Below, piece by piece: positions 12,620 through 25,477 of a DNA stretch of 64,000 nucleotides (positions are counted from its first letter, which is position 1; each line of letters starts with the position of its first letter). Source of the stretch: Macrocystis pyrifera (taxonomy: Eukaryota > Sar > Phaeophyceae > Laminariales > Laminariaceae); contig JASSKH010000005.1 of the NCBI GenBank assembly GCA_031763025.1, positions 11,364,528 to 11,428,527 on the forward strand, in the 5' to 3' direction. A model generated the notes under the pieces. The model did no database searches. It saw nothing but the letters and a program-made list of their open reading frames with translations, and was not told the origin of the DNA. The translations under genes were made by a program, and so were the position numbers.

Positions 12620-13500
12620 TGTTTTTATTGTATTGATCAAACCTACATGAAGCAGGGCGGAGAGTAGACTCGTCGAACAAGGACACGACGGCCGACGCTA
12701 TTTCTGTATAAATACTCGAAATCTATTACATACAGGAGCCTAAAACACAGGGAATGTGTTATGGAAATGTTAGCACATAGCCAGTATGAGCCAACGTTCA
12801 GTAGCACTGCTCTTGTATATCGTAGATCTCATATGTGTCTGTTCGAATGTAACTTACGTATGTGTATGCGAAGGAATTATTTCCGTAGATTACTCTGCTT
12901 GCTAGCCGAGTAGATGACTTTCTCGCGTGGATCGTAGCTGTCCTAGTCGGCTCTGGGAAGCAGCCATCGTCTGGGCTCCTGCGTACTCTGCGGTTTATAT
13001 CTGTGTGTATTGGCCAACTAAGCGCCAGTGTTACAATATCTCAACATCTTCACACTACAGTAGTGGAAGGACTCTCGTCTTCCAGGCCACCCTCTCGGAC
13101 GTGTCATCCCCTCGACTAACGTCGACGACACAGCCTCTCAGCCACCGTGCCAGGGTATATCACAATATCCATAATAGGTTAATGAACCTCGGCAGTCTGT
13201 CTGCGTGAAGGCCTGCGGCGATTGCGACTTCTGCTGTCGTCGAGTGCTGTGGAGTGCGCACACATCTTCCAGAAGATATTTTCCGCGGGGAGCTACTCCT
13301 GTAAGAGCCAGCTTTCTGCTGGAGGCCACACTGAGTCAACCCGCTTGCTTGTTGGGCCCGATCTGGTCACCTGGGCTCTCGGCTGCACTTTCGGTCCGCA
13401 ACTGTCTGTGTAAAACTTTCGGGGGCATCCTTTATAGGCGTTGACTTCGGTCGGCGAATAGGGTTGTGCGGGTTGTTGGTTCTGCGCGCGGAGTGCCCTC
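12620..13500. other. No gene recognised
   Basis: AT-richer sequence without a recognisable product. It may include upstream terminal sequence of the 14-kb copia fossil. Confidence 0.4.
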
Positions 13501-13526
13501 CTCGGTATTCTGCGTGTCTTTAACTG

Positions 13527-13795
13527 GCTGCCGAAATCGCCTGCGCGTGGTAATTTCGCGGGGTGTAGTCTGTCCAAGATATCTTCCACGTGCTGAGTTG
13601 CCGGCTTGGTAGTGTGTGTGGGTTGAGGACACGACTGATAGCTGGTAGCCGTTCGCTGGTACAGCTACGCACACGTGATCGACTCACGTAAACTTACCTG
13701 CGCGTGGTATACGCGAGGTAGGTCTGTCCAAGATATCTTCCGCGTGCTGATTTTTGGTCGGTGCGTGTGTAGGCTGAGGATCTGACCAGGCCTGT
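13527..13795. repeat. Tandem duplication, ~168-bp period
   Basis: cctgcgcgtggtaatttcgc (13528) and cctgcgcgtggtatacgcga (13697) start two related units. Both contain gtctgtccaagatatcttcc and a GT-rich part ending ggttgaggac/ggctgaggatc. They lie just upstream of the 14-kb copia fossil and may belong to its leader. Confidence 0.75.
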
Positions 13796-14039
13796 TTGCA
13801 TCCGTGCAGCAGCCACCAGTCTACGCTGAAAGACGCGTAGAACATCTGAGCAGTACATCTGCCCCGTGTGCCTGCATGACGAGGTCGGAGGTGGCAACTG
13901 CGTCGCCGCAACACCGCAGTCTAGCCGTCTGCGGTAGGTCATAGCTGTGCTCGGAGGAGCACAGTAGTCCGGACGGACGCTGGATTGCTTCCGCCGGACG
14001 TGCGTCGTAAGCTACGGAGCTGCGTGTTAACCTGGCTTC

Positions 14040-17000
14040 AGCGATGGCGGAACAGTCGGGCTCCGGGCTCCACCGCATGCTGGACTCCATTGGGAAATGC
14101 GCGGGACATTCGGGTTTTCGCGAATGGAAGACCAAGCTTCAACGAGCAATCATCCTCCACGCGCCGGAGCTTCGTCCCGTCCTCACCGGGAAGAAGCGCC
14201 CATCGACAACCGCGGCGAACGCGGAAGCTGTGGCCGCGTGGGACAAGGCCAACGGTCGCCTGTACTCCCTCCTCTTCTTCGTGACCTCCGGGTCTGCGCA
14301 GCTCACCGTCCGTACTCACGACGGGACGGAGGCCGGTGCCATGGGGGATGGGACGGCGGCCTGGAAAGCCCTAAACGAGCGTTTTTGACGCTCAAACCCA
14401 GGAAGCTCGGCGTGCGTGTCACAACGAGCTGTTCAACTTGAGGCACCTTGCTGGCGGTGATCCTATTGACTTATTCACGAAGGGGTGGGATCCCAAGCTT
14501 CGCCTCCGGGTGCTGGGGGAGCAGGTTTCGGACGCGGTATACCTGGACATCATTCTGTCGGGCCTGTCCAAGGCCCCGGAATTCTAGTTCATCCGGGAGA
14601 CGCACTACCGGGATGAGTTCAGTTCTGTGGACCGTCTCCAGGAGACGGCGAACCGCTTCTACGTGGACCAGCAGTCGCGCAACGTGTGGGGAACCGTGGT
14701 CTCAGGACGGGGGGCCACGATGGCGGTTGCATCTACAGTAACACCGACCAGTGCCACCGATGCAAGGCGTACGGGCACTTCCAGCGCGACTTCCCCCAAT
14801 ATGCACAGAAGGGCCGTCCAAAACAGGGGAAGAAGGGGAAGAACAAGCGAGGCAGTGGTGGGAGTACTCAGCCCAAGTGGTGCTCCTACCACAAAATCAC
14901 GACGCACAGCGATGCTGAGTGTCAGAAACAGCAGGAGCTCCGAGAGCACAAGCAGAAGGAGCTCCAAGGGTTGGCTGCGAACCTGGTGCTGCTGCAGTCC
15001 ACTGGCCAAGCCAACTTCTCCAACAACGGGAGCGCTCACCTGACACACTCGTCTCCGACTCTGGCACAACGGGCTCAGTCCGAGCCGACTACGTTCGGGT
15101 TCTCCTTTAGCTTTCTAGGTGCTTCCTTGGCAGAGGCCGCCTCGATGTCTGCCGCTTCCGATACACTTCCGGCGGCGTCTGTTGCCAAACCAGAGTCACC
15201 TACGCAGGACCATCACCTACCTTCAGGGTTCTTCGGTGCGTTCATGGCGACTCCTGCAGGGTTGTCGCTTGCTTCTTTCCGCTCCGACGGATCATCCCTC
15301 CGTATGGAGGTGGGCAGAGGTGTACCTCGACCCTTCGGGTCCCACTCACGATTGTCGCCGCCGGCCAGCAGCATCTCCTGCAAGGCGTTACTACGTGAAC
15401 TATCTTCGGTGCCGTCACAGACGACAGTGGGAATGACCGGTACGTCTCCTTTCGCTTCGTTATGGTACCGGGGCGGGGCACCAACCTCTTCTCCGTGACC
15501 GCGGCGATGCTGAAGGGGGTGGCGACGTTGTTTCATCCGACCAACCCCAGGTTGGAGTCGGGCGGCGCGGTTATCTCGATGCAGACCCTCGGGGTGGACG
15601 ACACGACAAGAAAGATCATGTGCTCCTTTGAGGTGAAGCTTGGGGGTCGCGCTGGGGGCCAGATGGTCCTCGGGGACACCCCTGATGGCCTTGCCTTGAA
15701 CGTGGGGTCTGCTGATCTCTGGCACCGACGCATGGGGCATATCAACAGCAAGCGCCTGGACGTCCTGAAGAAGGCGCCCGTCAATGGCATAGACTACACC
15801 GGAGACGTTAAGGACTGTAGTGTCTGCCCGCTCGGTAAGAGCACACAACCACCTCATCCTAAGCAGGCCACATGCGGCGTTTTGTGCCCCTTTCAGCACG
15901 TTTCCGTCGACACTCTTGGCCCCTTCACACCTTCTGCGTTGGGCGGTTTCAAGTACGCCACCAAGTTCGTTGACCAGCAGACCAAGTGGAAGGAGATGAT
16001 TCCCATGAAGGACAAGACCCGTTCTGTGGATTCCCTCGCGTTGTTCAACAAAGGGACTGTGATTCCTGCTGGCGAGCGCATCCACTGCCTCCGCGGAGAT
16101 CAGGGTACGGAACTAAAGAGTGCGGAATTCCGTCAGTACTGTCAAGACGTCGGCATCAAGCTGGAGTTTGCCGCTCCGAGAACCCCTCAGCAGATTGGTG
16201 CGAACGAGCGTGCGGGCCGAACGATCGTGAATATCGTGCGCTGCCACTCGACTCTACCGAACTTCCTTTGGGGGGAGCTGATGCAGACGGGTGTCTACCC
16301 GAGCAACCGGACTCCTCACGCAGCCCTGCAAACCAGGGCGCCGTACAAGGCACTCTACGGCAAGGATGCCTACCTCGGGCACCGTCGGGTGATTGGGTCC
16401 AGGGCCTTCGTGCACGTCGAGACCCACACCAGAAAGATGGAGCACCGTGCTTGGGAAGGACGGCTTGTCGGATACAGCAAGGACAGCAAGTCGTACCGGA
16501 TCTACAACTCTGAGACGAGACGTGTACGGGAGAGTCGAAATGTTGTATTCATTGAGACGCCTTCCGTCGTGCCTTCGTCGGATGAGGGTGGTTTCGTCGA
16601 CGGGAAGCTCACATACGACGACCACGACGACATGGTAAGAGACGTGCGAAACCATACTTTCAATCACTCAGTTGATTCGCTCTCTCCTAATCATGCCGTT
16701 GGGGAACCGCCTGTGACTGAACGTCGACACGTGCAGTCATCAGGTCGACTACGAACATCCCCAACGCCAAGACCGTCCGCGAGCTCCGTCGTATCTCGTA
16801 TGCATTCAACGCGTAAGGGGAGTTTCCTGACGTTGTTCATAGGGACGGCTCCTTCGGTTTCACGGAATATGCGTATGCTGTGGGGACATATCAACCGGGT
16901 GTTCCACGGACGATCCAAGAAGCACCGGCCATGCCGCAATGGAATGCAGCTGCCGAACGCAAGATAACGAGCCTTAAGGAGCGAAAAGTCTACAAGCTCG

Positions 17001-17671
17001 TCCCGCGCACGGCAGTTCCCCCTGGGAGGAAGAGGAATAACTTCAAGTGGGCGTTCAAGCGTAAGGCAGACGGATCCTATAAAGGACATCCAGTGGCTCA
17101 AGGCTGGAACCAAGGGCTTGGACTTGACTGCGGCATCACCTTCGCTCCGGCGTGCAGGCTACAGAGCGTTCGGCTGGTAGCGTGCGTAGCCGTGGATTTC
17201 AACCTGGATTTCGATCATATGGACGTGTCCGCTGCCTTTCTTTACGCAGACATCCAAGAGACTGTGTTCGTCGGACAGGCACCTGGCTTCGAGGTCTAGA
17301 ACAAGGATGGAGGTGATATAGTCATGCAGCTAGAGAAGAGCCTTTACGGACTGGCCCAAAGCTCCGGGAACTGGTTCCACACCATCGACCCCGTCCTTGT
17401 TGAGATCGGTTTCGCTCCACTCAAGTCTGACACGTTCGTCCACTTGTACAACCACGACTGTGTCCAGATCATCTTGACGCTCTACGTCGACGACCTTCTT
17501 TTAGCCCGCAACGACTCGGACGCCATCTCGATGGTTAAACGGAAGTTGAAACCACGATTCAAGAGGGTCGACATGGGCGAGGTATCGCTTGTTTTGGGTA
17601 TGGAAATCAAAAGGGACCGTGGGCAAGGGACACTGGCCCTTTCCCACACTCGTAGAATTGGGTTTCGTTAG
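14040..17671 (+). mobile_element. Ty1/copia fossil, plus strand, gag to RT
   Basis: Parts in order: gag (14044-14990, with FREWKTKLQRAIILHAPELR and later zinc knuckle CHRCKAYGHFQRD); a protease-like region about 15.0-15.5 kb; GAG-pre-integrase (LWHRRMGHINSKRLDVLKKA, 15.7 kb); integrase (FQHVSVDTLGPF, FVDQQTKWKEMIPM, AAPRTPQQIGANERAGRTI); and RT (FAPACRLQSVRLVACVAVDF, LYGLAQSSGNWFH, LTLYVDDLLLARND). The recognisable coding part stops at about 17.67 kb before RNase H. It is broken in a few places but clearly younger-looking than the 4-kb element. The frame 15462-16967 is long and open. Confidence 0.87.
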
Positions 17672-17910
17672 GTAGATCTCTAAAACCAAACCCGTTATGA
17701 CAGTACCCGACAGGTGCCACCACTATTAATACTACTGCTGTACGACAACAGCAGACCTTCTCCTGCTTCTCCGTCCCCTGATCAGTAGGAGAGCGGGCCT
17801 GACAATACCGCCTGCAGCATGTCTTAGGGACACGGCCCGAACGTTGCTTTGGACAGACACAGTCTGCCTACTAGTACTCGTAGAGTTGGATTTCGTTAGG
17901 TAGAAATAAA
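17646..17910. repeat. Direct repeats at the 3' end of the copia fossil
   Basis: actcgtagaattgggtttcg (17646) and actcgtagagttggatttcg (17876) are about 230 bp apart; both continue ttaggtaga. The first abuts the end of recognisable copia coding sequence, so the interval may be an insertion or a remnant of terminal sequence. Confidence 0.6.
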
Positions 17911-18079
17911 AAACAAAAAACATTTGCTATTTTACAACGTACAACCGCACCAGCACGAGAAAGTGTTGTTTGTGTGTGCGTGCACAGAGCCCGCCGGGAC
18001 TGACATTGGTGCCGTGTGCGTTGAGCGCTGCTGCTGCGAGAAGGTGTGCTAAACGCCCCTTATAACCGTTACCCGTACT

Positions 18080-18800
18080 TTGCGTTGTTTTTGCTGACCA
18101 CCCGCCCATGCTGCAACGCTATGCGGCGAAAATCCAACCTACGCGCACCTCTCCACCCAAACCAACCATATTTTCTACTTTAATGTCGCATTTTGGGTAT
18201 AATGCCATGATAAGCAGACGAGGGTGTAATATCCATTTTCTTTTGAATTAATCCGCCCACTAACCCACCGATGTGCCGATGCTTACTGCTGTATTAGTGG
18301 TACGACAACCGACAGCTGCCACGCCGGCGGGGCCGGTATATGTATATACCCACACCACCGACGTTCCGATGCATACTCATGCTTTGGGCTATGTTTGTTG
18401 ACCCCCGGCCCTTGCTGCAACGCTATGTAGCGAAAAACCAACCCACCTATCCACTCAAACCATCCATACTCCCAGCACATTATATCTTAAAATAATCCAC
18501 CCACTTACCTGCCGACATTCCGATGTTTACTGCTGTGCTAGTGGTACGACAGATGCCACGCCAGCGGGGCCGGCACACGTTGATTTAACATTCCGATGCT
18601 TACTCATGCTTCGGGCTGGGTTTTTGCTGATCACAACCCCATGCTGCAACGCTTTGTGGCCCAAACCCAATTCACCTACCCACCCAAACCACCCACACCC
18701 CCAATCCGCCCACTAATCCAGCGACGTTCCGATGGTTCTTGCTGTACTATTATAGTAGTACGACCACTGCTACGGCACGTTCCGATGCCTCCTGATGTAC
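18080..18800. repeat. Satellite-like array, about three degenerate units
   Basis: catgctgcaacgctatgcgg (18106), cttgctgcaacgctatgtag (18413) and catgctgcaacgctttgtgg (18640) mark three units of about 230-300 bp. Each also holds a cgttccgatg.ttactgctgt motif and a gtggtacgac motif. The array lies between two copia fossils. Confidence 0.8.
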
Positions 18801-18859
18801 TAATGGTATTCGTGTGAATATCTATTTATAAGCCCTCGTACGATTCTGATAGTTTCCGC

Positions 18860-21660
18860 TTGGCTGCTCATCTCCTGGCTTCGTACCTGGTCGACCGCAG
18901 TTGTGGGGAAAATGCCTGTGCTGTACTCGCCCCGGGGCAACTGCCCAACAAGTCTGCGATAAACATCAACGATTTCCACTGCGCGGCTGGATACTCCCAC
19001 GAGGTACTACTTCGCAAGACCGCGGAGCAGCAAGGCATCGTCCTCGAGGGAGAGCTGCTGGAGTGCAAAGGGTGCTCCATGGCGAAGAGTCTCCGCAAAG
19101 GTATCAAGCAGTCCACACACACACGAGCAGATAATAAGCTCGGGAGGGTTTTTGTGGATTTGAGTGGGCCAAAGGTGGTAGAGTCTCTCGGGCGGAAGCG
19201 GTGTACTCTCATCGTGCGCCACGACTTTTCACGGTATACGTGGGTGTACATTATGCATCACAAGTCGGACGCCTCGGAAATGTTCGAGCAGTTCCTCGCG
19301 GATTCTCGTGCAGACGGTGTCCCGTCTACGGTGGTAATCGTCCGATCTGTTGGGGGTGGTGAATTCTGCCGGGGAAAGTTTGGCGACCAGTGTAGATCAC
19401 GAGGGATCAAGCAGGAATTCACGACGGCCGACAGTCCCCAACTCAATGGAGTAGCAGAGCGCGCGCTAGGTTTGATTGAGATAACCACAATGACGGGCCG
19501 AATCCAGGCTCAAGAGCTTTTTCCTGGCGCGAAAATTCCGGCCACTACGTCGTTGTGGGCGGAAGCGTCCCACTGGGCGTGTGACGCCTTGAACCGCACA
19601 GCAACAACAGATAACTCTGAGAGCAAGTCGCCGCATGAGATGTGGCATGATGCCCCCCCCCCGGCAGTACTACTACCCTTCCTCAAGCCTGGCTACTGCA
19701 AGGTGAAGAGGGAAAAAAGTCACATGCGAAAGCACAAGAGTGATTTCACCTTGGCCCTGCACCTAACTACCTCCGAGACTCAGTACGAGTACTGACAAGG
19801 AAACGCACTGTGGTAATCACGCGCAATGTCACCTGGCAACGCGTGTCGCCTGCGCCACCTGTACCTGCCCAGGCGAATGACTCCCTGTCTACGGAAAAGG
19901 GGGGGCCAGAGGCAGACGACGTGAGCACGTCGGATCGAGGTGGTGGGGGGGTGGTCAATGAGCTGGACGACGGTCTGGCTCACTTGAACGCCCTCGACGT
20001 GACGTGGGGTTTTGACCTGGACGTGTTTATGCAGGAGCGCGCACAGCAGGCACCTGCCGCCGGCGAGGCTGGCGGCGAAACAGGCGAGACGATGGGTTCG
20101 TCACAAGGGGGCGACGTGGACGCCTCCTCGGTCCCGACAGGGAGGGCCGGAAGCGACCTTGGCGCAGCATCAACCTCCGATACCGGCCAAGGGGACGGTG
20201 AGGATCCCCCCGCGGTCCTGTCGGGGAGGCCAGCACACGAGCTCAGCAGTCAGGGCCGGTTCCCCCCGACAGTACGCGGCCGGATCCGGGGTCAGAGCCA
20301 ACGCCTGGAGGGTGAAACCTGCTGTGCACCAGGTAAGGATGGATGAAGGAGCCGCAGACGCGTTGCTTGCGGCAGCGTACGAGTCGTGGACGAAGCCTGG
20401 GAGTATGCTGAGTCGTATACGTCCTGGACGACGGAGGACGCAGTGGCTTTGATGGCCGGAGGACCAGCCGTGGAAAATAAAAGGGAGCTGAGCGTGTGCA
20501 TGCCGAGTGGTTTCCCGGAAGACATAGAACCACTCCCACAGTCCGTAGCAGATGTAGAGCGGACGACAGTGGGCCGGATTATTGGTAGAGACCGTGGTAG
20601 AGCACGGAATGGAGCAGTGTAGGTCTGACCCGTGTGTGTTTCGCATGGTTGTGGACGGCAAGGTAGAACTGATCATGGCCGTTCATGTAGATGACGTCGT
20701 GATCGCAGGATCGGATGAGACATGCAGAGATTTCCATGCCGCGCTAGCTATGAAATTTCCCACGAATAACCTCGGCGAACTGACTTGGTACATTGGTTGT
20801 GCTTTCAAACGCGACTGGGAATTGGGGACATTGGAGATTACGCAGAAGGCGTTTATTGAGAGCATGCTGAATCGTTTTGGTGTTAACTCATCCTCTGACA
20901 TCCCCGCGACCCCAGGTGTGGAACTAGGTCCAACAGAGAAGGGCGAACTTGGAGGAGACTGGCCGTACAGGGAGGCTGTGGGCAGCTTGATGTGGCTGTC
21001 GACCATAACGAGGCCGGACATCTCGAAAGCTATGCGTGCTGTGGCGCGCCACTCCCACAACCCAACGGAGAGGCACTGGAAGGCAGTTTTGAAGATTATG
21101 GCTTACCTCCACGGGCCCAGGTTTATGGGATTGACTTTTGTGCGAGGCTCGGGATTGGGTTTGACTGCGTGTAGTGATGCTGATCGTGCTGATAAGTCGA
21201 ACGATAGGTGCTCGGTATCGGGGACGCTAATTACCCTAGGGGGTGCGCCCGTCAGTTGGGCAAGTAGTACGCAGAGGTGTGTTACGTTGTCGACAGCAGA
21301 AGCGGAGTATGTCGCCCTGGGTGAAGGGGTGAATTGTCTACGGGCGCGGTGTTGTCGTTTATTTGTCCAGAGCTGAGCGGATCATATGTTCAGGCTTTCG
21401 AGGATAACCAGGGGGCCATAGCGTTGGCTGAGAACCCTCTTAGTTCTGCTCGGAGTAAGCATATCGACGTGCGTTTTCATTTTGTCAGAGATCCACTTTG
21501 TGCTAAGAAGACTGAGATTCAGTTCGTAGCTTCGGAAGAGCAGCACGCAGATATTTGGACGAAATCCCTTGCTGCGACCCCCTTTAAGTCTCACCGTAGG
21601 TTCTTGTTGAATCTGCCTTTGGAGGGTGAACAAGGGGGTATGAACATTATTCAATGAGTA
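18860..21660 (+). mobile_element. Ty1/copia fossil, plus strand, integrase to RNase H
   Basis: The 5' part is GAG-pre-integrase (INDFHCAAGYSHEVLLRKTA, ECKGCSMAKS). Integrase follows: LGRVFVDLSGPKVV, YTWVYIMHHKSDASEMF, TTADSPQLNGVAERALGLIE. A variable acidic linker lies at 19.8-20.35 kb. RT end and RNase H occupy 20.58-21.66 kb (LIMAVHVDDVVIAGSDETC, TWYIGCAFKRDWELGTLEIT, RPDISKAMRAVARHSHNPT, TLSTAEAEYVALGEG, ARSKHIDVRFHFVRD). It is broken in a few places. A G-rich stretch (gggccatgggggagtaggg, 21719) after the stop may be the polypurine tract, followed by a possible terminal repeat to about 22.15 kb. No 5' partner was found. Confidence 0.87.
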
Positions 21661-22984
21661 CCATGTTTGAGTGATGCGAGGAATAATTTGTCAGGTCGCC
21701 AACCCTGCGCTACTTTGAGGGCCATGGGGGAGTAGGGTACCGCTTGGAATTTTGTTTTCTGGCCATGGTCATCGTTAGGAATGCGGCCGTTGTTTCAAGT
21801 GCAATGGTCTGGAGTATATATGTGTTATACAGGGGTTTTTGCCCCGGTGGCCGGGTTTCCTCCTGCGGGGCTGTCGTTGGCTGCTCTTAAGTCCTAGCAA
21901 GTCTTGAATGCCTTGAATGCCTTTTGGGTTTCGTCACTGCTGTGAAGAGCCAGGGAGGGTGTTCGTTTGGATCGTTCCAGTAGCGACGGTTACAAGTTGT
22001 AGAGGGTTGCGTATATCTTCTCAGGCGTTATTATGAATTATGCCGTGTGTTCATGAGGAGATTTTGAGCACTCCGTTCTCTGCTCCGAGCTACGAGCTAG
22101 GCTCCGCTCTCTCTCCCCTCCTCTATTCTCTATTACAACGATTATAAAGAATTTCATCAGACCACGTGGTGGTCATGGCATCCAGGCTTGGACTCTACGA
22201 ACACTGTGCCAATAGCTGTTGTATTGAAGGTCCCAGTTCCTTGCCGACGGCTGGCTGGCCTCCTCCCATACCCTTGGTTGTATGTGCGGGGGTCGGTTTT
22301 CTTAGTCCCTGCGGACGCTTTACAACACGACGTGGTGCCCCTTGTCAAGGCAGCTGAGAAAACCGACACGTTTCAGTGGGCGCGCAGCCTACCAAAGCTC
22401 GCTTCGAGGCCTCTGGTCGAACGTTACATTTTTGGAGCTTGGAGCACGTACTCTGTACAGTATATGTAGCGCACCATTCTGGTGTTTTCTGGTGGGATGT
22501 TGTCCTTCTTCGACTTCTCAGCACTATTCTGGCCTTTTCATCTTCTCATGCTTGTGGCGCTGACACATCACCCGTGTGTGTGACATCTATAATATCGTCG
22601 TGCAGTACGAGGGGAATCGATTTCGTCCGTTCGGGGAAAGCTCTTTTCTGTTATCCCATGACGATGTAGGCCACCTTTGGACGGTGGTGCTGGTTAGAAC
22701 GAAGGTGCGAGAACATACAATTGATGTTACCCTTTCTGTGAAAACGGACGGAAAATAACGCCTGTGGTAATCGGTTTTACTGTAGCGAAAATGAGCCACA
22801 GGTGGAGGCCAGGAAGAGCTGTTTTTGTGCAATAGAGATCGTCTCGGAATCTCGGGGGGTTGACACACTTGTTTTGCTGTGTGTCACGCACTTCACAATA
22901 GACGGACATAGACCACACGGTTTGGTTTCAACGCCAATGCCTGCGCACAGGGCGCTCACGCAAGGCCAAGCTTCACATGTGGCC

Positions 22985-23160
22985 GGGACCCCCCTCCCTG
23001 CACAACATTGTGGGCCTAGAAACATCCTTGTGTAGGCATTGAACAATATACCAAACCCCACGAGGTGTTAAAACCCTTCAATTCGGTGCGCCTAGTCGTA
23101 TGCTCATCGTTCGATGTCTCCACATTTTTTCTTTACGTCGACATTGTGCAGAGGGGGGGG
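22985..23160. repeat. Dispersed repeat, copy 1
   Basis: Shares ccttgtgtaggcattgaac, a gtgttaaaacccttcaattc-like block, gttcgatgtctccac and tttacgtcgacattgtgca with 30060-30260. The order and spacing are the same in both copies. Confidence 0.7.
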
Positions 23161-23502
23161 TGTCCCGGCCACCTGTGTTGCTATTGCATGTCTCACAAGG
23201 GGCCAAGCATTCCAAGAGAGCAGACCGGCGGCGGGATGTGGCTAGGCTACGACTGCTCTTTGAGTCTGGCTGCTCGAGACAGGCAAAATAAAAAACATAG
23301 AAAATACACACAAGAAAATATCTCGTTGTTTCCCCGACGGTGACGGATTCATCGGGAAAACTCTGCGTCGGCTCCCATCACTTTTTGTTGTTTTTTTCAT
23401 GGGGGAGGCTGCAAACAACCTCAACGCAATGATCCACACTACGTCTAGTCTACTCGTGTATGGAAAATATGTACTGTGCAATCGGTCGGACTTTGAGGCC
23501 AA

Positions 23503-23859
23503 ATGTGCATGCAGCACAAACCGTTTTTCGACAAACTCAGAAAGAAGGACGACACACTTTTGATGCAGTGCTGTATTCAAGATTCAAGAACCGTTGCTGC
23601 ATTCAAGAACGAATTCCTGAAGTATATACTACAAGCAAGACCTTACGCACCATGTTCACACGCTTGGAGGACCGCACGGAACACCATAGCTGAGTATGAT
23701 CTACCGGAGACTCCTCTTTGCTTAGATAACAACCCAAAACAGCTCAAAAAGAATATAATACCAGATTCATCACCCGAAGTACGCTATGTACCACTCCCCT
23801 GGGCCGACACGCCTTCTAAACAATATAAGAAACATCGCTGGGGGTCTACACGAAAGTAG
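23503..23859 (+). CDS. Unrecognised open frame of 118 codons
   Basis: It encodes a basic protein with HKPFFDKLRKKDDTLLMQCC, SHAWRTARNTIAEYDLPETP and YVPLPWADTPSKQYKKHRWG. It has no recognised domain. It may be an exon or the remains of an element; no start context, splice sites or neighbours support a gene. Confidence 0.25.
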   Translation: MCMQHKPFFDKLRKKDDTLLMQCCIQDSRTVAAFKNEFLKYILQARPYAPCSHAWRTARNTIAEYDLPETPLCLDNNPKQLKKNIIPDSSPEVRYVPLPWADTPSKQYKKHRWGSTRK

Positions 23860-23886
23860 CATCGGTAGCTTCCGGCACCGCACATA

Positions 23887-23921
23887 ATGCCGGGAAGGGG
23901 GGGGGGGGGGGGGGGGGGGGA
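23887..23921. repeat. G homopolymer with atgccggga border
   Basis: aatgccgggaa is followed by about 24 G. The same border with a C/G run occurs inverted at 27976-28014. Confidence 0.8.
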
Positions 23922-24179
23922 TGGCAAGGAACTTTTACAAAGTCGCGGGGGGGTCGCCTCCTTCCTCCGTCGCCGTCCCGCGGTACGCGAAATGGTATGG
24001 AGAGTAACAACTACATTGAACGGGGGCAGAGCCCTTCCGCGCACCGGCGGCCCATCACCGTGGACAGAATGCGTTCGCGGCCCCGGCGAAGCCTGCTTCC
24101 CCGACACGCCCCTAGCCGCGAGTGGGGATCACGATCGCTTCGATCTCGTCCGTCCTCCAACTACCTACCGGTGACAAAA

Positions 24180-25190
24180 AAACAACAACAAAAAAAAAAT
24201 GTCCAGTATCACCGGGGTACGTTATTGATACCACCCGACCGCACGAAACCACCACAGATGAAAAAAAAGCAAAACGCGAAATAAGTGTCCCTCAGGGTAT
24301 TTTTTTTTTCTTCAACTACTTGAGCTGGGAGTCGGCAGGAACCGCCGTTAGCCAACTAGCTGGCTTTTACTACTGTAGGTAAGTCAGCTGGCGAAGCCAG
24401 CGAATGGCCAGCAGACTCGCCGACTTATTTCAGGCAAGTCCAAGCGAGCCACATCATCAGCCCTCCCGGGCCGAGGGGGGCCCGCCCACAACAAAATAAA
24501 CAATCCTTCCTGTAAATAAGGAAACCCTCTAAGTCGGATAGTCGGCTCCTCCGACAAACGGCAAACAATAGCTTCGACTAATGACTACATTAGTAGTAGA
24601 GGACGTAATCTGTGCCCACTGACAGCTATATCAAATACGGTATTTAATAGTCCATCGCTGTCAGAACTACGGGTTGACCTGGTTGTCTCGCTGGGCGGCC
24701 TTGCCACTCCCCGCTGGGCTAAGCGACGTTCTCACATTTTGTTTCGAGGGGGGTCTACTGTAGCTCCTGGGGTCTACTGTAACTCCTTTTCCACCACCTC
24801 TACTCGCAGTGAATGGTGATAGTCGCGTGGATGACATGGCCAGAAGAAATGATATTGCAATACGACAGGCAACACCGAAAATCACGAATTTATCTACCTA
24901 GTGGACGGGGATACTGTAACACACACCGGTACCATGTATCTATACTGCATACCTACTGAAACAACTGTATACCCCCGGCATCCTTATCCTGGAGCGTCGC
25001 CGTTTCTGTGTACTGTACTGCAGGCTTACAGAACAGGAGGCATTCGTCTACAGTAGACAAGGTCTGTGTTCCGTACGAAGGAATCAATGCGGATCAGGCA
25101 GCCCTCGTTCGTGCCATGCGCTGCGCCCTGAAGGCAAACCACAACATAAAACAGACCCGGGGGGACCACCTTGCTGCCACCGTTACACAA
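24180..25190. other. No gene recognised
   Basis: A/T homopolymers and several short palindromes such as agccaactagctggct (24349). No coding evidence. Confidence 0.4.
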
Positions 25191-25195
25191 TTCGG

Positions 25196-25450
25196 GTAGA
25201 TAGACCATCTTCAGATAGATCAGATAAATCAGATAGATCATCTAGATCATGATCTAGATCTTAACCCGCCGCCGCTATGGGGTGTTGTACACGATCTTTA
25301 TACGGTAGTACATATCCAACCCAGGAAACAAAAGTTCCACCAACAGATCACGCAGAGTAAATCTATCTCTCCTACTCGGCGACGTGAGCTAGGTCATACA
25401 ATGTCAGGGATCTATCTGGTCACCGAAAGATCCTGATCAAATCAACTGGG
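25196..25450. repeat. SINE-like GATC-rich repeat, copy 1
   Basis: It opens with repeated agatagatcatctagatc, has ccaacccaggaaac in the middle and ends at a second GATC cluster. The same plan occurs at 28.34 and 39.56 kb. In minus orientation the middle is gtttcctgggttgg, resembling a tRNA-type B box. Confidence 0.6.
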
Positions 25451-25477
25451 ACGCGATGATCTGCTTTCCTAGCGGCG

